DNA of 8,451 nt, from positions 1 to 8,451 of the forward strand of contig JAJAYX010000160.1 in the NCBI GenBank assembly GCA_026785985.1. Reading direction: 5' to 3'. Position 1 is the first letter of the stretch; each line of letters starts with the position of its first letter. The notes below the pieces were generated by a model. The model ran no database searches and was not told the DNA's origin. It saw only the letters and a program-made list of their open reading frames with translations. Origin of the DNA: Rudanella sp. Its GTDB lineage: Bacteria > Bacteroidota > Bacteroidia > Cytophagales > Spirosomataceae. Below, in pieces: positions 1-5,585 of the stretch. The translations under genes and the position numbers were made by a program.

Positions 1-1
1 C

Positions 2-667
2 CGGCCCTATGTGTTGACCGCTGAGGGTAAGCCACAGGTTAGTTTCATTAGCCGTGACGCTGCCGCCCGTGAGTTTATCACCGAAACGAAAGAGGATTTC
101 AAAACGTTTTTAGCTGATAACCCCCTGCATGACAGCTACCGAATTCGACTCAACGAAGACTACTTTGAAGAGACAAAACTACAGGCTGTTAAACGTGATC
201 TGGAAGAAATTGACGGCGTTTCGGAGGCTGTTTACCAGGAGAATCTGGTGGACACGATCAACCGGAACATCAACAAAATTTACGTGGTAATGACAGCCTT
301 TGCGGTAGTCTTGCTGCTGATTATTGTGCTGCTAATGAACAACACGATTCGGCTGGCGTTGTATTCGCAACGGATGCTCATTCGGAGTATGCAGTTGGTG
401 GGAGCAACCAACGGTTTCATCACGCGGCCTTTTCTGTTACGCGGGTTGTGGCAGGGTTTGCTGGCGGGCGTGGTCGCATCGGGTTTGCTGATTGCCCTGC
501 AACAGGCAGCTGTTTATAACATTCCCGAATTGGCCATTTTGCAGGAACCCGTGAAAATAGCCATGATTTTGGGCGGCTTAATTGTGCTGGGAATGCTCGT
601 TGGCCTGTTGAGTACTTACCAGGCCGTGAACCGGTATCTGGGCGTTTCGCTGGATGAATTGTATTAA
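2..667 (+). CDS. ftsX: Cell division protein FtsX, 3' portion (5' end outside window)
   Basis: FtsX is the membrane subunit of the FtsEX ABC-like complex, which links the division ring to periplasmic cell-wall hydrolase activation. The reading frame is open to the left edge, so the GTG at 11 is not taken as the start; the codons before it read R-P-Y, as in the FtsX extracellular domain where a PYV stretch precedes a SxxxAAxEF segment (here SRDAAAREF). The visible part holds most of that extracellular domain, then three hydrophobic segments at about nt 278-340, 434-505 and 554-622. Between the first and second lies the conserved cytoplasmic stretch SMQLVGATNGFITRPFLLRG, typical of FtsX. About 220 residues are seen of a family length near 290, so roughly the first 70 residues including the first helix are missing. 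It ends 22 nt before the DUF3098 gene and probably leads the same transcript. Confidence 0.93.
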   Translation, partial: RPYVLTAEGKPQVSFISRDAAAREFITETKEDFKTFLADNPLHDSYRIRLNEDYFEETKLQAVKRDLEEIDGVSEAVYQENLVDTINRNINKIYVVMTAFAVVLLLIIVLLMNNTIRLALYSQRMLIRSMQLVGATNGFITRPFLLRGLWQGLLAGVVASGLLIALQQAAVYNIPELAILQEPVKIAMILGGLIVLGMLVGLLSTYQAVNRYLGVSLDELY

Positions 668-689
668 GACTTTAGACAAAAGACCTATC

Positions 690-1043
690 ATGGCAAAAGA
701 TAAAACATTTATGACTCCGGTGCCGGGCCGGGCCGGGAAGGCCACCAACCGGACTGCTTCGGCCACCAATGCATCGGTCGCCGAAGCCCCCGTTCAGGAG
801 CGGGTAACGCCTGTTACGCCAATGCCTCACACCAAATCGGCAGTAAGCGCAATGCCGTTTGGGGCCGAAAACTACCGACTCATGATTATCGGCGTAGCCG
901 TGATCCTGATTGGTTTTTTCATTATGACCCTCGACAAAGAAGAATTTGGCTTCGGATTCCTCGGCCTCACCCTCGGCCCCCTTGTGGTGTTGAGTGGCTT
1001 TATCGTGGAGTTCTTCGCGATTCTGAAGAAACCGAAAAAATAG
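690..1043 (+). CDS. DUF3098 family small membrane protein
   Basis: A 117-residue protein with a disordered-looking N-terminus rich in Ala, Thr, Pro and Val (residues 1-54), followed by the DUF3098 core MPFGAENYRLMIIGVAVI (from residue 55), two predicted membrane helices (about 63-80 and 92-113) and a basic tail KKPKK. The family has no established function known to me; it is small, two-helix and typically sits next to ftsX and uppP in Bacteroidota, which suggests a role at the cell envelope or divisome (inference from context only). The ATG at 690 is chosen because it lies 22 nt after ftsX; the frame opens earlier at 654 but that would overlap ftsX. A second possibility is the ATG at 852, just at the start of the conserved core, which would give a 63-residue protein without the extension. 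Confidence 0.85.
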   Translation: MAKDKTFMTPVPGRAGKATNRTASATNASVAEAPVQERVTPVTPMPHTKSAVSAMPFGAENYRLMIIGVAVILIGFFIMTLDKEEFGFGFLGLTLGPLVVLSGFIVEFFAILKKPKK

Positions 1044-1077
1044 TGGTGAGTGGATGAGCCGGTTCATCACTATTTTT
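1041..1077 (+). other. Possible stem-loop between the DUF3098 gene and uppP
   Basis: TAGTGGTGA (1041-1049, containing the stop codon) can pair with TCATCACTA (1064-1072) through nine base pairs including one G-U, closing a 14-nt loop; five T follow at 1073-1077. An alternative shorter hairpin uses TGAG/TTCA around CCGG at 1055-1066. It could be a weak terminator or attenuator that lowers read-through into uppP. The stem is AU-rich, so its stability is modest, and the T-tract also forms part of a promoter-like motif. Confidence 0.3.
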
Positions 1078-1078
1078 G
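1071..1078 (+). promoter_or_regulatory. Bacteroidota -7-like motif just before uppP
   Basis: TATTTTTG fits the Bacteroidota -7 consensus TAnnTTTG and is followed by CGCC and then the uppP ATG at 1083. If used, transcription would begin at or next to the start codon, giving an almost leaderless message. No TTG is found about 20 nt upstream, so half of the promoter is missing and the match may be fortuitous. Confidence 0.3.
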
Positions 1079-1082
1079 CGCC

Positions 1083-1862
1083 ATGAATTTATTACATGCC
1101 ATCATTCTGGCCATTATCGAGGGTTTGACGGAGTTTTTGCCGGTGTCGTCAACCGGCCACATGATTATCTACTCCTCGCTGGCAGGTGTTGCGGGCAATG
1201 AGTTTACGAAACTGTACACGGTCAATATTCAGTTCGGTTGTATTCTGTCGGTGCTGGTTTTGTATAGCCGCCGGTTTTTGCAAACCACCGATTTCTATGC
1301 CAAGCTTTTTGTGGCGTTTCTGCCCGCTGCCGTTATCGGTTTTCTCCTCAACGATTTCATTGATTCGCTGCTCGAAAACGTCACCGTCGTAGCCATTTCG
1401 CTCGTAGTGGGTGGGGTTATTCTCGTGTTTATCGACCGCATCATGCGCGAAATCCCCCGCGACTTTGACGTGACGTTCCCCGAAGCCCTCAAAATTGGTT
1501 TCTTTCAGTGCATCGCCATGATTCCGGGTGTATCGCGGTCGGCGGCAACCATCATCGGTGGTATGACGCAGGGACTCACGCGCACACAAGCGGCAGAATT
1601 CTCGTTTTTTCTGGCCGTACCGACAATGGCGGCTGCTTCGGGCTATAAACTTCTCAAAACCTATAAAATGCTCGAACCGGCTGATTACCAGACGCTCCTG
1701 ATCGGCAATGGCATTGCGTTTCTGGTTGGTTTGCTGGCCATTCGAGGGTTTATCGGCTTTCTGACGCGCTACGGTTTTAAATATTTTGGGTATTATCGCA
1801 TTGCGCTCGGACTGTTGTTGCTGGGTCTGATGGCGGCAGGAGTCAAACTGGAAATTGTGTAA
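1083..1862 (+). CDS. uppP: Undecaprenyl-diphosphate phosphatase (UppP/BacA)
   Basis: An integral membrane phosphatase that converts undecaprenyl diphosphate to the monophosphate, recycling the lipid carrier for peptidoglycan and surface polysaccharide synthesis; extra activity gives bacitracin resistance. The 259-residue protein is the usual family size. Both signature regions are intact: E13, E17 and the PVSSTGH stretch ending in H26 near the N-terminus, and PGVSRSAAT at 148-156 with R152 as the likely catalytic arginine, matching E17/E21/H30/R174 of the E. coli enzyme. The rest is strongly hydrophobic, with about eight membrane segments. The ATG at 1083 is chosen because MNLLHAIILAIIEGLTEFLP is the normal family N-terminus; an upstream in-frame ATG at 1050 would add eleven unconserved residues. 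Its stop overlaps the truB start by one base (TAATG), which suggests coupled translation. Confidence 0.96.
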   Translation: MNLLHAIILAIIEGLTEFLPVSSTGHMIIYSSLAGVAGNEFTKLYTVNIQFGCILSVLVLYSRRFLQTTDFYAKLFVAFLPAAVIGFLLNDFIDSLLENVTVVAISLVVGGVILVFIDRIMREIPRDFDVTFPEALKIGFFQCIAMIPGVSRSAATIIGGMTQGLTRTQAAEFSFFLAVPTMAAASGYKLLKTYKMLEPADYQTLLIGNGIAFLVGLLAIRGFIGFLTRYGFKYFGYYRIALGLLLLGLMAAGVKLEIV

Positions 1863-2590
1863 TGCAACCGCAACCAACACCCGACCCCGCGCTCGTCATC
1901 CTGATTGACAAACCCCTCGAATGGACTTCGTTCGATGTGGTGAACAAACTACGCCGGGGATGCCGGATCAAGAAATTGGGCCACGCCGGCACCCTCGACC
2001 CCCTGGCAACCGGCCTGTTAATTCTGTGTTCTGGTAAGAGAACTAAAGAAATAGACCAGTATCAGGCGCAGGAAAAAGAATACACCGGCACCCTCGTGTT
2101 GGGCCGTACAACTCCCTCCGTTGATCTCGAAACCGAGTTCGATGTCGAGTTCGACACCACCGGTATCACCCCTGAGCAGGTGCAGGATGCCGTGAAGCAA
2201 CTCACGGGCGAGATTCAGCAGATTCCCCCGATTTATTCCGCCGTTCGCGTGAACGGCGAACGGCTTTACGAAAAAGCCCGACGGGGCGAAACCATAGACC
2301 GGGTGCCCGGAGGCATAAAAAGCCGGGTTGTAACAGTCTCCGGGTTTGCGGTGGATGCCAGCCGGGTTGGATTGGAGCCATTTCCCGAAATCAGTTTCCG
2401 CATTGTCTGTTCCAAAGGCACGTATATTCGCAGTTTGGTGCGCGATTTGGGGCTTCTATTGGGCAATGGAGCCTACATGAGCAGTCTCCGCCGAACCAGA
2501 ATCGGTGAATTTCGGATCGAAAATGCTGAAACTGTTGAAGGTTTTATAACCCACTTCCGAACCGAATACGGTCTCAATCAACCCGCATGA
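1862..2590 (+). CDS. truB: tRNA pseudouridine-55 synthase TruB
   Basis: Converts uridine 55 in the T-loop of elongator tRNAs to pseudouridine. The 242 residues contain the family motifs in order: DKPLEWTSFDVVNKLRR (16-32), the catalytic block GHAGTLDPLATGLL (40-53) with catalytic aspartate D46, EYTGTLVLG (73-81) with the tyrosine that stacks on the target base, IYSAVRVNGERLYEKARRGE (124-143) and CSKGTYIRSLVRDLG (183-197). It is shorter than the 314-residue E. coli enzyme and ends soon after the catalytic domain, so it has no full C-terminal PUA domain; this short form is, to my knowledge, usual in Bacteroidota. It starts within the uppP stop codon and overlaps ribF by four bases (ATGA), so the three genes are probably translated as a coupled set. 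Confidence 0.96.
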   Translation: MQPQPTPDPALVILIDKPLEWTSFDVVNKLRRGCRIKKLGHAGTLDPLATGLLILCSGKRTKEIDQYQAQEKEYTGTLVLGRTTPSVDLETEFDVEFDTTGITPEQVQDAVKQLTGEIQQIPPIYSAVRVNGERLYEKARRGETIDRVPGGIKSRVVTVSGFAVDASRVGLEPFPEISFRIVCSKGTYIRSLVRDLGLLLGNGAYMSSLRRTRIGEFRIENAETVEGFITHFRTEYGLNQPA

Positions 2591-3528
2591 ACGTACACCA
2601 CGGCATTGACAACCTGACCCCCCTTCCCCACGCCGTTGTCACGAGCGGCACCTTCGACGGGGTTCACCGGGGCCACCAGAAAATTCTGACCCGCCTGACC
2701 GAAGTGGCTCACAACAACGGGGGCCAATCCGTTGTGCTTACCTATTGGCCCCACCCCCGCACGGTAGTCTCCAACGACAGTCAGAATCTCCGCCTGCTCT
2801 CTACTTTAGATGAAAAGATCGAACTGCTTACCCAGGCCGGAGTCGATCATTTAGTGGTGATTCCCTTCACACGCTCGTTCTCGCAACTCACCTCAGAGGA
2901 GTTTATCCAGCGAATATTGACTGAAAAAATCGGCACCAAAAAACTCGTTATCGGCTATGATCACCGCTTTGGCCGCGACCGCGAAGGTGGGTTCGACTAC
3001 ATTCAGGCGCATCAGGCTGAGTATGGGTTCTCGGTAGAGGAAATTCCCCGGCAAGACATTGAGGCCGTAGGTGTCAGTTCGTCTAAAATCCGAAATGCGT
3101 TGGCCGAGGGCAACGTCCGGGCCGCCAACCTGTTTTTGGGCCGCGCCTATAACCTTACCGGAACAGTGGTGAAAGGCCAACAATTAGGCCGCACCATTGG
3201 CTTCCCAACGGCTAATTTACAGGTCGATGATCCTATTAAACTTGTCCCTGCCAACGGAGTATATGCCGTTGATATTCAGCATAATGGACAACGATTGGGC
3301 GTTCCCACGCTGGTCGGCATGACCAACATCGGTTTTCGGCCCACGGTGGCCGGCGAAAACCAGACTGTCGAAACGTATATTTTTGATTTTGACAACGACA
3401 TTTACGGCGAACACCTCACCCTCCGTTTTCGCGAGTTTATCCGCCCCGAACAGAAATTCAGCGGTTTGCCTGCACTGGTCGAGCAGTTGAAAAATGACGA
3501 AGAAACGGCCAGATCGTTGCTGAGTTAA
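2587..3528 (+). CDS. ribF: Bifunctional riboflavin kinase / FAD synthetase RibF
   Basis: Phosphorylates riboflavin to FMN and adenylylates FMN to FAD in the cytoplasm. The 313-residue length is standard. The N-terminal nucleotidyltransferase domain (about 1-180) has SGTFDGVHRGHQKIL (20-34) with the HxGH ATP site, YWPHP (53-57), the loop VIGYDHRFGRDREG (121-134) and SSSKIRNALAEGNV (164-177), equivalent to the SSTxIR signature. The C-terminal riboflavin kinase domain (about 186-313) has GRTIGFPTANL (201-211) including the PTAN Mg/ATP motif, NGVYAV (223-228), GMTNIGFRPT (244-253) and VETYIFDFD (261-269) with the likely catalytic glutamate E262. The ATG lies in the truB stop (ATGA overlap). It is the last gene of the ftsX-uppP-truB-ribF run; the next gene on this strand is the accessory ATPase after a 101-nt gap. 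Confidence 0.96.
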   Translation: MNVHHGIDNLTPLPHAVVTSGTFDGVHRGHQKILTRLTEVAHNNGGQSVVLTYWPHPRTVVSNDSQNLRLLSTLDEKIELLTQAGVDHLVVIPFTRSFSQLTSEEFIQRILTEKIGTKKLVIGYDHRFGRDREGGFDYIQAHQAEYGFSVEEIPRQDIEAVGVSSSKIRNALAEGNVRAANLFLGRAYNLTGTVVKGQQLGRTIGFPTANLQVDDPIKLVPANGVYAVDIQHNGQRLGVPTLVGMTNIGFRPTVAGENQTVETYIFDFDNDIYGEHLTLRFREFIRPEQKFSGLPALVEQLKNDEETARSLLS

Positions 3529-3544
3529 ACTCGTTGGAATCAGA
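3529..3544 (+). repeat. Left copy of a possible flanking direct repeat
   Basis: ACTCGTTGGAATCAGA begins directly after the ribF stop codon. Its two halves, ACTCGT and AATCAGA, recur joined together at 4789-4801 at the far end of the ATPase gene, the only difference being three extra bases (TGG) here. The pair encloses the palindrome and the ATPase gene, so it may be a trace of a target duplication or of recombination. The match is short and imperfect, and may be chance. Confidence 0.3.
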
Positions 3545-3570
3545 ACAGTTTCTTACCAGAATACATTGTT

Positions 3571-3631
3571 ATATCGGACTATATGGACAAATTTGCAATT
3601 GAATTGCAAATTTGTCCATATAGTCCGATAT
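3571..3631. repeat. 61-bp perfect palindrome reaching into the ATPase start codon
   Basis: The 30 bases at 3571-3600 are the exact reverse complement of 3602-3631, with a single G at 3601 as the centre. Each arm begins ATATCGGAC from the outside and contains a second GGAC nine bases inward (3576-3579 and 3585-3588; mirrored GTCC at 3614-3617 and 3623-3626), so the arm also has internal direct-repeat structure. The first two bases of the ATPase ATG (3630-3632) belong to the right arm. As RNA it would fold into a hairpin of about 28 bp, with the start codon at its base and the region just upstream fully paired. No T-tract follows, so it does not look like an intrinsic terminator. No second copy is found in this window. 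Confidence 0.97.
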
Positions 3632-4796
3632 GATTGAGCGCGACTTAACCCCAAAGCTATTGCAGGTAGCCAAACAATACCCTATTGTTACGCTCACCGG
3701 CCCTCGTCAATCGGGCAAATCAACGCTGGTCCGTGCGTTGTTTGGAGATTTACCATATGTTTTGCTCGAAGACCCTGACATCAGGCTGTTAGCCCAAACT
3801 GATCCACGAGGTTTTCTGGCAAACTACCCAGACGGAGCTATTTTCGATGAAGTTCAGCGTGTTCCTGACTTATTCTCTTACCTGCAGGGCATTGTTGATC
3901 AGGGGCAACATACCCGCCCGTACATTCTGACGGGGTCTCAAAACTTCCTCCTGATGGAACAAATCGGCCAAACGTTGGCTGGGCGTACAGCGGTGCTTCG
4001 TTTGCTACCCTTTAATTACGCTGAAATCAGCCGGGCCAATCCTACACCCCAAAGCCTAAACGAACTGATTATTAATGGTGGATACCCTCGCTTAATCGAT
4101 CGCCAAATCGACCCTGCCGATTTTTTCCCGGCCTACATACAGACATATCTAGAGCGCGATGTCCGCACCCTCAAAGGCATCCTTGACCTCAGTGCGTTCA
4201 ATCGGTTTTTACGATTATGCGCTGGCCGGGTGGCAAACCTGCTTAACCTGTCGGCATTGGCCAACGACTGCGGTATTGCGGTAAACACGGTAAAATCTTG
4301 GTTATCAGTGCTAGAAGCCAGTTATGTGGTGTTCTTTCTGGAGCCGTACCATCAGAGCTTCAATAAGCGCATCATGAAATCACCCAAATTATTCTTCTAT
4401 GACACAGGGCTGGTTTGTTCCCTTCTTGGTCTCCGACGAGCCGACTTGATTGAGACGTACTACATGCGCGGGTCGCTGTTTGAGAACTGGGTAGTCAGTG
4501 ATGTTTTTAAGCACTTTACGAACCGGGGGCAGGTTCCACCACTGTACTTCTGGCAGGATAAAACAGGTCGGGAAATTGACTTACTTGTTGATAAGAATGG
4601 GCGGCTGCTTCCCATTGAAATTAAAGCCGGACAAACCCTGCGGACCGACTATTTCGATCAATTCACCTACTGGAACACGCTGACCGGCAACACGCCTGAC
4701 AATAGTTACGTGGTCTATGGGGGGGGCAATCAACTCACTACCAGCCGGGGAACTTATGTTCCGATAGCAAACATTGGCAAGCTATTGGACTCGTAA
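3630..4796 (+). CDS. AAA ATPase with DUF4143 C-terminal (PD-(D/E)XK-like) domain
   Basis: A 388-residue member of the AAA_14/DUF4143 ATPases, a large family of mostly uncharacterised proteins often found in several scattered copies per genome. The ATPase core is at about 1-180: Walker A GPRQSGKST (24-32), Walker B IFDEVQ (71-76) with D73 and E74, and a sensor-1-like ILTGSQNF (99-106). A winged-helix-like segment follows at about 205-240 (LSALANDCGIAVNTVKSWL). The C-terminal part has the family signature SLFENWVVSDVFKHF (282-296) and YFWQDKTGREIDLLV ... LPIEIKAG, in which D317, E330 and K332 fit a PD-(D/E)XK nuclease-like triad. All key residues seem intact and the length is typical. The ATG at 3630 fits the family N-terminus (MIERDLTPKLL) but lies at the edge of the palindrome, with no Shine-Dalgarno. 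GC is similar to its neighbours by eye. Its substrate and cellular role are unknown; DNA binding or cleavage is inference. Confidence 0.9.
   Translation: MIERDLTPKLLQVAKQYPIVTLTGPRQSGKSTLVRALFGDLPYVLLEDPDIRLLAQTDPRGFLANYPDGAIFDEVQRVPDLFSYLQGIVDQGQHTRPYILTGSQNFLLMEQIGQTLAGRTAVLRLLPFNYAEISRANPTPQSLNELIINGGYPRLIDRQIDPADFFPAYIQTYLERDVRTLKGILDLSAFNRFLRLCAGRVANLLNLSALANDCGIAVNTVKSWLSVLEASYVVFFLEPYHQSFNKRIMKSPKLFFYDTGLVCSLLGLRRADLIETYYMRGSLFENWVVSDVFKHFTNRGQVPPLYFWQDKTGREIDLLVDKNGRLLPIEIKAGQTLRTDYFDQFTYWNTLTGNTPDNSYVVYGGGNQLTTSRGTYVPIANIGKLLDS
4719..4726 (+). repeat. G8 homopolymer in the ATPase gene
   Basis: Eight consecutive G encode residues 364-366 (Gly-Gly-Gly) of the ATPase. Loss of one G would replace the last 23 residues and stop at a TAG after about 378 residues. 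Gain of one G would open a frame running past the normal stop, to a TAA just before the tsaB end. A tract of this length can slip during replication, so it is a possible on/off or modulation site. Confidence 0.6.
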
Positions 4797-4801
4797 TCAG
4801 A
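4789..4801 (+). repeat. Right copy of a possible flanking direct repeat
   Basis: ACTCGTAATCAGA includes the ATPase stop codon (TAA at 4794-4796) and matches 3529-3544 except for a missing TGG. If the match is real, the last codons of the ATPase gene would be borrowed from the insertion site. The remaining 43 nt up to the convergent tsaB stop show no convincing terminator hairpin for either strand. Confidence 0.3.
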
Positions 4802-4844
4802 CCCCAACTCGGCTCCACTGCAGTATATACCAGATAACAATGTC

Positions 4845-5585
4845 TCAAACAACTACCTTCCTCGGCTTCGTCGTCATAAACTCTTTGAGATAAAATGGCT
4901 CAAAGGTGGACAGGTCTTCAAACTGCCCGGCCCGGAACCTGTCAGCGGCCAACTTCCCAATTGTGCGGGCCGAGGGTCTAATCAGTTCGTCTAAAAACAG
5001 GGCGTTGGCATGTTGACCCAACACCGCCCGACACTTGGCAGCCCCATCGCCGAAAAACACAAGCTGGTGTTCAGTCAGCCACTCCCCAAATGAGTTTTCG
5101 TTAATAATTTCGGCGGCTGTCGATTTCACTTCCGCACCCGTTTGGTCATACAACGCACAATAGACTTCCATCCGCCGAGCGTCGATCATGGGGCAAAAAA
5201 GCAGGGGGTTGGGGATAATGGGCAGGGGATTGGGGGGATTTGTCATTACAACGGAGGGTCGCAAATACAGCGGGCGGACTTGTTCAGCCATTGCCTGAAG
5301 CGTGTTGACTGAAAGCAGCGGTTTGTCGAGCGCAAAACAAAGCCCTTTTGCGGTTGACACCCCGATCCTGAGTCCCGTGTAGGAACCCGGCCCTTTTGCC
5401 ACGGCAACCGCATCCAGATCACTCAACTGAAATCCGGCGTGACGCACCATATCGCCCATGAGCGTGGTGAGCATCGACGATGAGGTGCGTTCCGTGAATA
5501 GTTCATAACAGCCCAGCAAACCACCGTCGTTGTGCAGCGCAACCGAGCAAACCGTAGTGGAGGTGTCGAGAGACAGGAGGAGCAT
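4845..5585 (-). CDS. tsaB: tRNA t6A biosynthesis protein TsaB
   Basis: TsaB is the inactive Kae1-like paralogue that joins TsaD and TsaE to transfer threonylcarbamoyl from TC-AMP to A37 of ANN-decoding tRNAs. The 246-residue protein opens with the ASKHA-type LLSLDTSTTVCSVAL (3-17) and has the hallmark AKGPGSYTGLRIGVSTAKGL (63-82), NTLQAMA (94-100) and PMIDARRMEVYCALY (132-146). Residues about 109-129, just before PMIDAR, form an unusual Pro/Asn-rich loop (TNPPNPLPIIPNPL) encoded by a G-rich heptad repeat; without it the length would match typical members of about 225-230 residues. The start overlaps the S41 protease stop by one base (TAATG), so it is probably translated from the rnpA-S41 message. 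It converges with the ATPase gene, with 48 nt between their stops. Confidence 0.94.
   Translation of the reverse strand: MLLLSLDTSTTVCSVALHNDGGLLGCYELFTERTSSSMLTTLMGDMVRHAGFQLSDLDAVAVAKGPGSYTGLRIGVSTAKGLCFALDKPLLSVNTLQAMAEQVRPLYLRPSVVMTNPPNPLPIIPNPLLFCPMIDARRMEVYCALYDQTGAEVKSTAAEIINENSFGEWLTEHQLVFFGDGAAKCRAVLGQHANALFLDELIRPSARTIGKLAADRFRAGQFEDLSTFEPFYLKEFMTTKPRKVVV
5204..5238 (+). repeat. G-rich heptanucleotide repeat inside tsaB (G-quadruplex-capable)
   Basis: Reading the + strand in steps of seven from 5204 gives GGGGGTT, GGGGATA, ATGGGCA, GGGGATT and GGGGGGA: degenerate 7-bp units with five G-runs of 3-6 (5204-5208, 5211-5214, 5220-5222, 5225-5228, 5232-5237). The spacing meets the usual G-quadruplex pattern; the G-rich strand is the template strand of tsaB. 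The apparent extra coding stretch (residues 109-129, about 5199-5261) is 63 bp, or nine heptads, which keeps the frame. GGGGATT also occurs in the repeat at 7241-7268. Confidence 0.7.

Noticed and set aside
672..1070. Minus-strand open frame of 132 codons opposite the DUF3098 gene
   Set aside because: Antisense to a recognised family; the translation shows no motifs.
1149..1880. Long minus-strand open frame (243 codons) opposite uppP
   Set aside because: It lies wholly antisense to a gene with all UppP motifs, and its product is rich in His, Arg and Gln with no recognisable pattern, as expected of a shadow frame.
3571..3631. CRISPR repeat or recombinase attachment site
   Set aside because: Only one copy is present, with no spacers, integrase or cas gene nearby; a single long palindrome is not array-like.
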